Assembly (NCBI RefSeq): GCF_001707755.1
Contig: NZ_MBDL01000001.1
Coordinates: forward strand, 186,001-250,000
Length of the DNA stretch: 64,000 nt
Reading direction: 5' to 3'
Source: Acinetobacter celticus
Lineage (GTDB): Bacteria > Pseudomonadota > Gammaproteobacteria > Pseudomonadales > Moraxellaceae
Shown: positions 54,983 through 62,840 of the stretch, piece by piece
Numbering within the stretch: position 1 is the first letter of the stretch
Layout of the letters: each line of letters starts with the position of its first letter
Translations under genes and position numbers: made by a program
The notes under the pieces: generated by a model
Database searches by the model: none
What the model saw: the letters and a program-made list of their open reading frames with translations, nothing else
Told to the model about the DNA's origin: nothing

Positions 54983-55008
54983 AAAGCGCCCATATTGGGT
55001 GCTTTTTT
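54983..55008 (+). terminator. Intrinsic terminator after hslO
   Basis: A 10-bp stem with one G-T pair (54983-54992 with 54996-55005) is followed by a T-run, 37 bases after the stop. Confidence 0.75.
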
Positions 55009-55190
55009 ATGTCGACATACAACGTCATTTCAACCCAAGAACAACCCATGATTTCTATGAAGAAAACGGACGAAGTGATCTTGCTATCTGTAAATGTTGT
55101 TGTACACTTTGTGCCTAAATAAAGCCATCAACATAATAAAAGCTTTAGACCTATAAATATAAAAAATTAAATAAAATTTGGAATAACCTT

Positions 55191-55646
55191 ATGAATAACA
55201 CCTTCATTTTCAGCCTATTCATCTGCTTTTTAAGTCTTAGCTATCCATGTTCAAGCGACCGATATTACAGGGACATGGAAAACCATCGATGATCAAACTG
55301 GATATGCGCGTACTGAAGTCAGAATCAGTAAACTTAAAGATGAGCGTTTTGCTGGAAAGATTATTAAGGCTCACTCCATTCCGAACCGAATTGCGGTCAG
55401 CAACTGTGAAAAATGTGCAGGAAAGCTAAAAAATGCCCCTTAATTGGACTGCCTATTCTTTCAGGTTTTCAACAAAATACAGAAAAAAATAATGAATATG
55501 TAAATGGTCAGATTCTTGATCCACTCTCTGGCAACACCTACCAAAGCAAGGGCCATCTCAATGCCAGAGGTAATGTACTGACTATCCATGGCTACATTGG
55601 AACAACTTTCCTTGGTCGAACAGTGTCATGGATTCGTATCGAATAA
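55191..55646 (+). pseudogene. DUF2147 protein gene, two frameshifts
   Basis: ATG 55191 starts a signal peptide (MNNTFIFSLFICFLSLSYPC). The mature DUF2147 sequence continues in another frame ('TDITGTWKTIDDQTGYARTE', 'NCEKCAGKLKNAP', then a stop). A second shift in an A6 run at about 55427-55433 reaches 'LIGLPILSGFQQN' and the family end 'TIHGYIGTTFLGRTVSWIRI' at 55646. Concatenated, the pieces make a full-length DUF2147 secreted protein of about 150 residues. With two shifts it is most likely a recent pseudogene. Sequencing error in the A-run could explain one of them. Confidence 0.7.
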
Positions 55647-55693
55647 ATATAAACTCGGTATTTTTCACATTACCCAGAAACATTAAAAAATAA

Positions 55694-55900
55694 ACCATGC
55701 CTTGGCTTAGCTTTTACTGGGGACTTTAAAGCCAATAAAAGCTAATTAAATGCATGCTAGACGGTAATTTTTTTGATTTGATTAGCGGTAAAATCTACAA
55801 AACTAAAGCCAAATTGAACGCTACCAGAAAACACTTAACCTTAGGTGGCTATGTTGATGTTTCTGTTATTGGGCGCAGTGTGACTTGGCTAAAATATTAA
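55694..55900 (+). pseudogene. Second DUF2147 relic, C-terminal part
   Basis: This carries pieces of a second DUF2147 copy. 'PCLGLAFTGDFKANKS' is followed by two stops, then an open stretch 'DGNFFDLISGKIYKTKAKLN' through 'GGYVDVSVIGRSVTWLKY' to the stop at 55898-55900. It aligns in order with the C-terminal half of the preceding copy ('GQILDPLSGNTYQSKGHLNA', 'GYIGTTFLGRTVSWIR') but is clearly divergent. No start region is present. Confidence 0.65.
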
Positions 55901-56054
55901 TTTTGCTTTGCATGACAATAACTGGCCTCTATTTAAAGATTTTTCATTGTCATAATTTGAAACAATATGCGACAAATAAGTACTACTCCATTTCGTTGAA
56001 GGCTCTTATATTGATTAAAAGATAATCAAATATATAGCGAGTCGATAACGAGAT

Positions 56055-57011
56055 ATGGCAAAAAACTATTATGAAGTGTTAGGCGTATCACGGGATGCTC
56101 CACAAGATCAAATTAAAAAAGCCTATCGTAAATTGGCACGAAAATATCATCCAGATATTAGTAAAGAAGCGGATGCTGAAACCCATATGCAGGAACTCAA
56201 TGTTGCATATGACACACTCAGTAATGCAGAAAAAAAGAAAGAATATGACTTTCAATTAGATCATCCAGAAGGTTTTGGTACATTTGGCGATCAAGCACAT
56301 CATGGTTTTAATGATAGCCAGTTTTATCAACAAGGAAATAATCAACAGGCTGATTTCAGTGGTTTTGAAGATCTATTTGGTCGCTTTGGCTCAGGCTTTG
56401 GTGGTGGTAATTATCAATATCAACAACAGAATCGCGCTCAGCAACCCTATAAAGGTGAAGACCAACATGCCAGCATCGATGTCGATTTAGACATTGCTTA
56501 CCGTGGTGCAACTCAGAATATTACCTTACAAATTCCAACACTCAATGCGTATGGAGAACCTGAAGTACAGCGGAAAACCTTGCAGGTAAAAATCCCTAAA
56601 GGCTTAAAAGATGGTCAGCAAATTCGCTTAAGTGGTCAAGGTCAGTTAGGCGTCAATGGTGGGCCCAATGGCGACCTCTATCTTGAAGTCCATTACCGTG
56701 CCACTGAACGCTGGCATGTAAAAGAAGCGGACGTCTATATGACTATTGATGTTGCGCCTTGGGAAGCCGCATTAGGCCAAAATATTAATATCCAGACCTT
56801 AGATGATACGACAGTACAAGTCAGCCTTCCTAAAAATGCACATACGGGTCAGCAGTTACGTTTAAAAAATAAAGGGATACCAAATAAAACACCAGGGCAT
56901 TTATATTTGGTATTAAATATAGTAAACCCTCCTGCTCACAGCGCCGAAGAGCAGCAGGCATATCAAGCGTTTGCTGAAGCATTTCAGCAATTTAAGCCTA
57001 GACAGCCTTAA
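56055..57011 (+). CDS. cbpA: Curved DNA-binding protein CbpA, DnaJ-class co-chaperone
   Basis: This 318-residue protein has an N-terminal J domain (1-70, with HPD in 'KYHPDISKEAD'), a Gly/Gln/Asn/Phe-rich linker (about 75-135) and two beta-sandwich substrate-binding domains (about 145-315). It has no zinc-finger cysteines, which separates CbpA from DnaJ. It acts with DnaK and also binds curved DNA. It is followed 12 bases later by its modulator CbpM. Confidence 0.93.
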   Translation: MAKNYYEVLGVSRDAPQDQIKKAYRKLARKYHPDISKEADAETHMQELNVAYDTLSNAEKKKEYDFQLDHPEGFGTFGDQAHHGFNDSQFYQQGNNQQADFSGFEDLFGRFGSGFGGGNYQYQQQNRAQQPYKGEDQHASIDVDLDIAYRGATQNITLQIPTLNAYGEPEVQRKTLQVKIPKGLKDGQQIRLSGQGQLGVNGGPNGDLYLEVHYRATERWHVKEADVYMTIDVAPWEAALGQNINIQTLDDTTVQVSLPKNAHTGQQLRLKNKGIPNKTPGHLYLVLNIVNPPAHSAEEQQAYQAFAEAFQQFKPRQP

Positions 57012-57023
57012 GGAGTAGAACTC

Positions 57024-57362
57024 ATGACAACAATTTATTACCGTGAAATTGTATCGAATGGCTGTGAACAGACAGAAATTGTCGACGAACAGCGCAGTTT
57101 TGACTTACAACATTTTGCTCAAGCGTGTGGGCAAAGCCCAGAATGGGTATTACAACTTCTAGAATATGACATATTACCCGACCGTCCTGACAGTCGCGTT
57201 CATCAATTTTTTGGTGATGATATTTCCCGTGCAAGGCGCGCCTACCGCCTACAAAGGGACTTCGATGCAAGCTTTACCGCTGTCGCAATGATGCTAGATT
57301 TAATTGATGAAGTACAAAATTTACGCCGAGAAGTAAAACATCATCAATTCCAATCTCATTAA
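57024..57362 (+). CDS. cbpM: Chaperone modulator CbpM
   Basis: This 112-residue protein has a MerR-like helix-turn-helix segment (about residues 25-80, 'FDLQHFAQACGQSPEWVLQL', 'FFGDDISRARRAYRLQRDF') and a C-terminal coiled coil ('MMLDLIDEVQNLRREVKHHQ'). CbpM binds the J domain of CbpA and inhibits it. Position directly after cbpA with an AAGGAG site makes the call firm. Confidence 0.9.
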   Translation: MTTIYYREIVSNGCEQTEIVDEQRSFDLQHFAQACGQSPEWVLQLLEYDILPDRPDSRVHQFFGDDISRARRAYRLQRDFDASFTAVAMMLDLIDEVQNLRREVKHHQFQSH

Positions 57363-57445
57363 TATTTTTCATCTCTTCCCTGTAGTTCTACTATGGGGGA
57401 GTTGGATATTTGTTTCATTTTTACCTGAGAGAACTGTTCAAGCTT

Positions 57446-57712
57446 ATGAAAACGAAAGAATGTAATAAAAAGATCAAAAATATGTTTCCTGAATTTAAAG
57501 ATCTGATTCAGCAACTACTCGAGCACAACCCCCGCTTCGCCCATCTTTTTGAGCGTCATGCAGAACTCGATCAGGAAATATGTCAATTGGAACAATGTCC
57601 CGTGAATCAAATTAATATTGATATAGAAACGCTAAAGCGAAAAAAACTGAAGCTTAAAGATGAAATTTACCGCTTACTGAAACAGAATCAAAATGATGAG
57701 TATGCATTCTAA
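57446..57712 (+). CDS. YdcH-like (DUF465) small coiled-coil protein
   Basis: This 88-residue protein is the size of the DUF465 family plus about 12 residues. 'MFPEFKDLIQQLLEHNPRFA' and 'LFERHAELDQEICQLEQ' match YdcH. The rest is a basic helical hairpin ('IETLKRKKLKLKDEIYRLLK'). I start at ATG 57446. The family-like MFPEF at 57482 is an alternative, and neither has a strong ribosome binding site. Function is unknown. Confidence 0.8.
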   Translation: MKTKECNKKIKNMFPEFKDLIQQLLEHNPRFAHLFERHAELDQEICQLEQCPVNQINIDIETLKRKKLKLKDEIYRLLKQNQNDEYAF

Positions 57713-57733
57713 ATTATTTTGTTCGATATAAAG

Positions 57734-57873
57734 TGACTGACAAAACTGTGCTGGCTCGCTATGTTCTTTTTATTTAAAAATGAATATGGCTAATTTTAGA
57801 TGGATATTTTCCATCAATAAAATTTATTGATCAGCACTTTAATCTGTATTAACAGTACAACATTTGTCAGTCA
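57734..57873. repeat. 140-bp element bounded by inverted repeats, MITE-like or structured RNA
   Basis: The 11-mer TGACTGACAAA at 57734-57744 recurs perfectly inverted at 57863-57873, and the similarity continues inward imperfectly for about ten more bases. No open frame lies inside. The right end is followed by AATTTTTTT. It is either a small non-autonomous element, or a long hairpin RNA or terminator for the YdcH-like gene 22 bases upstream. The rest of the gap to 58031 holds nothing I recognise. Confidence 0.45.
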
Positions 57874-58031
57874 GAATTTTTTTGGCTCACTTTTTACAAC
57901 AGACCCCAAGGCAGGCTGAACGCCATGAAAAACGATGCACAATCATCGCAATATTGGCAATTCAGGCCTAGGCTAGGGTACAACTTAAATTCAGCTGAAA
58001 TAGATATGGTATCCACAATATGGATTAAACC

Positions 58032-59270
58032 TTATTTCAGCTTAGTGAATTTCTCAACTTCTTTGAGTGTACCTTTGACGGTTTGCTTCAAGGGTTCATA
58101 ATCTAAAAACCACAATAAACTCATGTGCTGATCTTGATGTTGTTGTGCCAACATATCAATCACACTTTTCTCACCTCTACCGACCATATGGCGACGGTAA
58201 AAATAGTAAATAAGCAATACTGTCGTCATCAACATAATCATCAGCATAATCCAAAACCCCTGCTCCGACTTTAAGCCAGGAATGAATTCAAAATTCATTC
58301 CATAGATGCCTGTCAACAAAGTCAAAGGTGCAAATACCGCGGTAATAATAGCTAAAATACGCATATTTTCATTGGTTTGATTAGAAATTGCAGAAAAATG
58401 CAAATCCATAGCGGCCTGAACCGCCGCTCTAAGCCGAATGGTATGTTTTTGAATGCGCTCAATATGACTAATTAAATCATCTACGCGTACCAGCATAATA
58501 TCTTGACGTTCAGTTTTCTTTTTACCTTTTAAATGCGGGTAATTATCCACAATTTCGTCATGCAATTCCTGTAAGCATTCAATTTGCTCTTCACACAAAT
58601 TTTCGACCTGTTGAAATGCCATGTTCTCTTGCAATAATTGTTGCCATTTAGTAAAACGGCGATGTCCCTGCAACAATTCTTGTTGCCAATATTCCACGCG
58701 TCGAGTTAATGGCACACGTAAATCGAGATAACCATCTACCATGCTATTTAAAAGCCTTAGCGTCAAATCCAAAGTTGTTGTGGGTAGTTTTCTTGATCTA
58801 TTTTGATCATCTGCGTGACGGGTTAAAATGGTTTCAATCCGTGCAATATAATTTTCGACAGCTTTGTTGCCTTTTTCCCGAACGGTAATTAATACCTGTG
58901 GTGTCATAATAAAACTGATTGGCGTGGTCGATAAACCAAATACCCGCTCATGCAATTCCAATGCATTCTCACCCGTTTTAACGTTGTCATCTGGGGTAAT
59001 CAGTTTTCGAAAAATCAACAAATCATAGTCATCCATGGTATCAAATGCACACGGATGTTCTAAATTCAAAATATCTTTAAGATGATATTCATTCAACCAA
59101 ACATTGGTTTTTTCAAAAATCTCTTGTTGCCAAGTTTCTGCTCGGTTTACAACATCTTCGCGGACACAATCTAGCCAAATGAATTCAGGTTCAATATTGG
59201 CATCAAGATAGCCTTTTTGCACATAAATCCGCGGTTCAGCAGGCTGTTGAAAAAATGAATAGATTTGCAT
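58032..59270 (-). CDS. CorA-family magnesium/divalent cation transporter
   Basis: This 412-residue protein has a long N-terminal cytoplasmic domain (about 1-310), with helical Glu-rich segments ('EEQIECLQELHDEIVDNYPH'). Two C-terminal membrane helices and the CorA signature 'GIYGMNFEFIPGLK' between them follow. It forms a pentameric channel for Mg2+, or less likely Zn2+ (ZntB). It is longer than E. coli CorA (316). ATG 59270 is preferred over a GTG two codons upstream. Confidence 0.9.
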   Translation of the reverse strand: MQIYSFFQQPAEPRIYVQKGYLDANIEPEFIWLDCVREDVVNRAETWQQEIFEKTNVWLNEYHLKDILNLEHPCAFDTMDDYDLLIFRKLITPDDNVKTGENALELHERVFGLSTTPISFIMTPQVLITVREKGNKAVENYIARIETILTRHADDQNRSRKLPTTTLDLTLRLLNSMVDGYLDLRVPLTRRVEYWQQELLQGHRRFTKWQQLLQENMAFQQVENLCEEQIECLQELHDEIVDNYPHLKGKKKTERQDIMLVRVDDLISHIERIQKHTIRLRAAVQAAMDLHFSAISNQTNENMRILAIITAVFAPLTLLTGIYGMNFEFIPGLKSEQGFWIMLMIMLMTTVLLIYYFYRRHMVGRGEKSVIDMLAQQHQDQHMSLLWFLDYEPLKQTVKGTLKEVEKFTKLK

Positions 59271-59311
59271 TGCCACATTTATTATTTTGTTAACTCACTG
59301 GCATGATGCCA

Positions 59312-59342
59312 TAAAAAAAGCCTGCATCAAGCAGGCTTTTTT
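59312..59342 (-). terminator. Intrinsic terminator of pnp
   Basis: A 12-bp stem (59314-59325 with 59331-59342), core GCCTGC, with a T-run on the minus strand. It can also act for plus-strand transcripts. Confidence 0.88.
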
Positions 59343-59368
59343 ATAACAACGTCAAAACATCTGGGCAA

Positions 59369-61462
59369 TTAAGCTTGTTCGATGTCTTTCATGGTCAATT
59401 TAATACGGCCACGGTTGTCTACATCCGCAACTTGTACTTTAATTTCTTGACCTTCTTTCAACACGTCTGAAACGTTCGCAATGCGTTCGTTCGAGATTTG
59501 TGAAATGTGAAGTAAACCATCAGTACCTGGCAGAATATTGACAAATGCACCAAATTCTACAATACGGATTACTTTACCAACATACATTGTACCTGGCTCA
59601 ATTTCAGCAGTAAGCGCTTGGATTTTTGCAACAGCAGCCGCCGCAGCAGCTTTCGTTTCACCAAATACGCGAACTGTACCGTTATCTTCGATATCGATTG
59701 CAGCTTTCGTTTCTTCAGTAATGGCACGAATTGTTGCGCCACCTTTACCAATCACATCACGGATTTTGTCCGGATTGATGTTGATCACTTGGAAGGTTGG
59801 TGCGTGCATAGAAATTTCAGGACGCGCGCGTGAAATCACTTGGTTCATTTCGTTCAAGATGTGCATACGACCAGCATACGCTTGGTTCAATGCAGACTCC
59901 ATGATCTCTTCAGTAATCCCTTCGATCTTGATGTCCATTTGAAGCGCAGTAATACCGTTTGCAGAACCTGCTACTTTAAAGTCCATATCACCTAAGTGAT
60001 CTTCATCACCCAAGATGTCAGAAAGAACTGCGAAACGCTCGCCTTCTTTCACTAGACCCATTGCGATACCCGCAACTGGTGCTTTCAATGGAACACCTGC
60101 GTCCATAAGTGATAGTGAAGCACCACATACAGAAGCCATTGAAGATGAACCGTTAGATTCAGTAATGTCAGATACAATACGAATCACGTACGGGAAGCGA
60201 TCAGCTGGTGGAAGTACCGCTTGAACACCACGACGCGCTAGACGGCCGTGACCAATTTCACGACGTTTAGGACCAGATTCACGACCTGTTTCACCTACAG
60301 AATATGCAGGGAAGTTGTAGTGCAACATGAAGTTATCAGTTTTCGTACCTGATAGACTATCAACCATCAATGCATCACGTGTATTACCCAAAGTTGTTGT
60401 TACCAACGCCTGAGTTTCACCACGTGTAAACAATGCAGAACCGTGAGCACGGCCTAATACACCGACTTGAACATCAATAGCGCGAACAGTTTTGGTGTCA
60501 CGACCATCAATACGTGGTTTACCTGACAAAATGTTGTCACGGACTGTACGGTATTTTAAATCTTCGAATAATTCGTCAACTTCATTTGCAATACCCGTTT
60601 CGTCATTTTCTGGAACGAACTGCGCAACAGCTTCTGCATGAAGTGCATCAAGCGCCGCATAACGGTCTTGCTTCACAGCAATTGTGTATGCTTCAGAAAT
60701 TTTTGCTTCGAAAGCTTCTTTTAGTTGAGCAAGAAGTGCTTCGTTTTTAACTGGAGCAACCCAAGTTGATTCAACCGCACCAGCAGCCGCTGCAAATTCT
60801 TTAATTGCTTGAACCGCAATTTGCATTTCGTCGTGACCGAACAATACAGCGCCTAACATTTGGTCTTCTGAAAGTTCTTTCGCTTCAGATTCGACCATAA
60901 GCACTGCAGATTCTGTACCTGCAACCACAAGGTCAAGGTCAGATTCTTTCAATTGTTCGTGGTTCGGGTTTAGGATGTATTCACCGTTGATTAAACCAAC
61001 ACGTGCACCTGCGATTGGGCCACGGAATGGAACACCAGCAATTGACATTGCAGCTGAAGCACCCAACATTGCAGCAATATCAGCATCCATAGTTTTATCA
61101 GAAGAAATAACAGTCGCTGTCACTTGAATTTCGTTATAGAAACCTTCTGGGAATAACGGACGAATTGGACGGTCAATTAAACGTGAAATTAAAGTTTCAG
61201 ATTCAGTTTGACGACCTTCGCGCTTACCATAACCACCTGGGATACGACCAGCAGCATATTGTTTTTCTTGATAGTTAACAGTCAATGGGAAGAAATCTTG
61301 GCCTGCTTTTGCTTTTGGTTGAGCAACAATTGCAACCAATACAGTTACGCCACCCATTGTAATCACAACAGTATTTGCTTGACGAGCAACACGACCTGTT
61401 TCTAAAACAACTTGGTGCTGACCGTACTGGAATTCTTTACGAATAATATTAAACATCGACAT
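59369..61462 (-). CDS. pnp: Polynucleotide phosphorylase
   Basis: This 697-residue 3'-to-5' exoribonuclease works in the degradosome with RNase E. It has two RNase PH domains (about 10-230 and 310-545: '[20 protein letters not shown]', '[20 protein letters not shown]', '[18 protein letters not shown]'). A KH domain (about 553-612, '[20 protein letters not shown]') and an S1 domain (about 622-692, '[16 protein letters not shown]') follow. The start has AGGA ten bases upstream. It is downstream of rpsO as in E. coli. Confidence 0.97.
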   Translation of the reverse strand: MSMFNIIRKEFQYGQHQVVLETGRVARQANTVVITMGGVTVLVAIVAQPKAKAGQDFFPLTVNYQEKQYAAGRIPGGYGKREGRQTESETLISRLIDRPIRPLFPEGFYNEIQVTATVISSDKTMDADIAAMLGASAAMSIAGVPFRGPIAGARVGLINGEYILNPNHEQLKESDLDLVVAGTESAVLMVESEAKELSEDQMLGAVLFGHDEMQIAVQAIKEFAAAAGAVESTWVAPVKNEALLAQLKEAFEAKISEAYTIAVKQDRYAALDALHAEAVAQFVPENDETGIANEVDELFEDLKYRTVRDNILSGKPRIDGRDTKTVRAIDVQVGVLGRAHGSALFTRGETQALVTTTLGNTRDALMVDSLSGTKTDNFMLHYNFPAYSVGETGRESGPKRREIGHGRLARRGVQAVLPPADRFPYVIRIVSDITESNGSSSMASVCGASLSLMDAGVPLKAPVAGIAMGLVKEGERFAVLSDILGDEDHLGDMDFKVAGSANGITALQMDIKIEGITEEIMESALNQAYAGRMHILNEMNQVISRARPEISMHAPTFQVININPDKIRDVIGKGGATIRAITEETKAAIDIEDNGTVRVFGETKAAAAAAVAKIQALTAEIEPGTMYVGKVIRIVEFGAFVNILPGTDGLLHISQISNERIANVSDVLKEGQEIKVQVADVDNRGRIKLTMKDIEQA

Positions 61463-61709
61463 GTATTTTTTTCCTGATTTTATTCTAGTGGAGACCCCTA
61501 AGGTTTGGCATTCACAACATTACATTGTTTAAGTAAATGACAAAGCTTAGAAGCCGACCTCACCAGAGCATAAAAAAATGATTTTAAGACGCAAAGAAGG
61601 AGCGAATCATCGCCCCTTCTCAATTATCCAGCCAAAACTGGATAGACTTTAGTTTTCAGTAATACAGCATTCAACATGCAATAATCCGAAAATAAAAGTT
61701 TAAATCGAA
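61463..61709 (-). promoter_or_regulatory. rpsO-pnp intergenic leader
   Basis: About 250 bases lie between rpsO and pnp. In E. coli this interval holds the rpsO terminator, a pnp promoter and an RNase III-cleaved hairpin through which PNPase controls its own mRNA. The GC-rich hairpin at 61599-61616 is a candidate for one of these. No experimental or consensus proof is available from sequence alone. Confidence 0.5.
61599..61616 (-). terminator. Hairpin after rpsO, terminator or RNase III site
   Basis: On the minus strand GGGGCGA and TCGCTCC (one G-T pair) enclose TGAT and are followed by TTCTTT. This is a compact hairpin about 95 bases after rpsO. Confidence 0.5.
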
Positions 61710-61979
61710 TTAACGACGTAAACCTAAAGCAGCAATCAATGCGCTGTAACGAGTAGCATCTTTACCTTTAAGGTAATCAAGAAGCTTACGACGTTGGTTA
61801 ACCATACGGATAAGACCGCGACGGCTATGGTGGTCGTGTTTGTGTTCTTTAAAGTGACTTTGCAATTCATTGATTTGCGCAGTTAAAAGAGCTACTTGAA
61901 CTTCTGGTGAACCAGTGTCGTTTTCAGCGCGAGCGAATTTTGCAATGATCTCTGCGCGATCTGCGTTTGTTAAAGCCAT
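61710..61979 (-). CDS. rpsO: 30S ribosomal protein S15
   Basis: This 89-residue ribosomal protein is standard in length, with '[20 protein letters not shown]', '[20 protein letters not shown]' and '[20 protein letters not shown]'. It binds the 16S central domain and nucleates the platform of the 30S subunit. CGGAGAAATCG precedes the ATG. It is transcribed towards pnp. Confidence 0.98.
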   Translation of the reverse strand: MALTNADRAEIIAKFARAENDTGSPEVQVALLTAQINELQSHFKEHKHDHHSRRGLIRMVNQRRKLLDYLKGKDATRYSALIAALGLRR

Positions 61980-62076
61980 TCGATTTCTCCGAGATGCCTA
62001 ATTAAGTTACATTTGATACGAATCAAATTGATTCTTCAAAACCAATTTGACTGCCGTGCATCACTACAGCAAGTGC

Positions 62077-62108
62077 ATTATATTAAGGGAAAAGCGCCTC
62101 GATTGCAA
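62077..62108 (-). promoter_or_regulatory. Probable rpsO promoter
   Basis: On the minus strand TTGCAA (62108-62103) is followed by TAATAT/TATAAT around 62085-62077, with about 17 bases to TAATAT. It lies roughly 100 bases upstream of rpsO, leaving a leader long enough for S15 autoregulation. Consensus only. Confidence 0.5.
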
Positions 62109-62333
62109 AATTAGATCGCGTCTTTTCGCTGAATAAGCGTTTAATTTCCTTTAATCGGCTTATCTTTAAGTTGTTTATTTTATAGACAGAATTTTTATTT
62201 AATAAATTTCAGTGAACTATTGCCCATCTCTTAGAAGTAGAAAGGACCATTTCGCCCTTTAAGCACCTATCAGAAGTTAGACATCCTCCTATACTATTCT
62301 TTAAATAGGGCATCTCTGGCCATTTTAGAATAG

Positions 62334-62366
62334 AAAAAAGCCCGAGCAGAGCTCGGGCTTTTTTTT
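62334..62366. terminator. Strong bidirectional terminator without an obvious gene
   Basis: A 14-bp perfect stem (62334-62347 with 62351-62364), core GCCCGAGC, AGA loop, A6 and T8 flanks. Confidence 0.85.
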
Positions 62367-62608
62367 GCGCTGTAGTTTCTTCTTTTTTCATTATAGTTTT
62401 ATTATTTATTGTGTTTTTATGGCGCTTTTCGCGTCTTTTGTAGAAAACATTCCATGTTTTAACTAGCACTTCCTTATGTGGTAGATTTTGCCAGAATGCA
62501 TTCTTAAAAGAAGACGCTTTTTTCGCCGTGCCTTGTACGCCATTTCGTACAAAAATTAATCCAAATAATAAGATTCACAATATATTTCAATAAATTCAAA
62601 ATATAAAA

Positions 62609-62642
62609 AAGCCCTGCAGTCTCTCCCAAAACTGCAAGGCTT
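62609..62642 (-). terminator. Intrinsic terminator of recD
   Basis: A 12-bp stem with one non-Watson-Crick pair (62609-62620 with 62631-62642), core GCCCTGCAGT, T-run on the minus strand. It lies about 200 bases after the recD stop. Confidence 0.7.
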
Positions 62643-62723
62643 AGCGGCTGTAAGTTTCCTCTTTTCCTTACGTCACTGTAAGTTCGCTGTCTTTTGACGT
62701 TCTTGTTATATTTTTGCGATTGT

Positions 62724-62752
62724 ACTCAACGATCCGTATTGAGTGTTTTTTT
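62724..62752 (+). terminator. Plus-strand terminator-like hairpin of unknown owner
   Basis: ACTCAA (62724-62729) pairs with TTGAGT (62739-62744), with an ACG/CGT extension inside the loop, then G and T7. No plus-strand gene lies upstream. Confidence 0.55.
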
Positions 62753-62840
62753 ATGTACAGCCATCTTGTCAGAATCTGAAACAAAGCTCTATGCGCTAAT
62801 TTCTCGAATCCTTGTAAGATATTTCGTACAAGAAGATGTC

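Larger units (their letters stand above)
62109..62840. other. Gene-free region between recD and rpsO with three terminators
   Basis: About 730 bp without a credible gene. It holds three strong hairpins: one for recD (62609-62642), one bidirectional (62334-62364) and one plus-strand (62724-62752). The last two have no coding sequence to terminate. Upstream of the middle one a TATACT box (62290-62295) and a CTATTCT/AGAATAG pair suggest a short plus-strand RNA of about 70 bases. An 86-codon minus-strand frame spanning the middle hairpin is not believed to be a gene. Confidence 0.45.

Noticed and set aside
59538-59942. 134-codon antisense frame inside pnp
   Set aside because: Its composition mirrors the codon bias of pnp on the opposite strand, and no start signal is seen.
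62209-62469. 86-codon minus-strand open frame between recD and rpsO
   Set aside because: It runs straight through a 14-bp terminator hairpin, and the codons on both sides are unremarkable. Unlike the arfA-like gene, it shows no similarity to a family with that arrangement.
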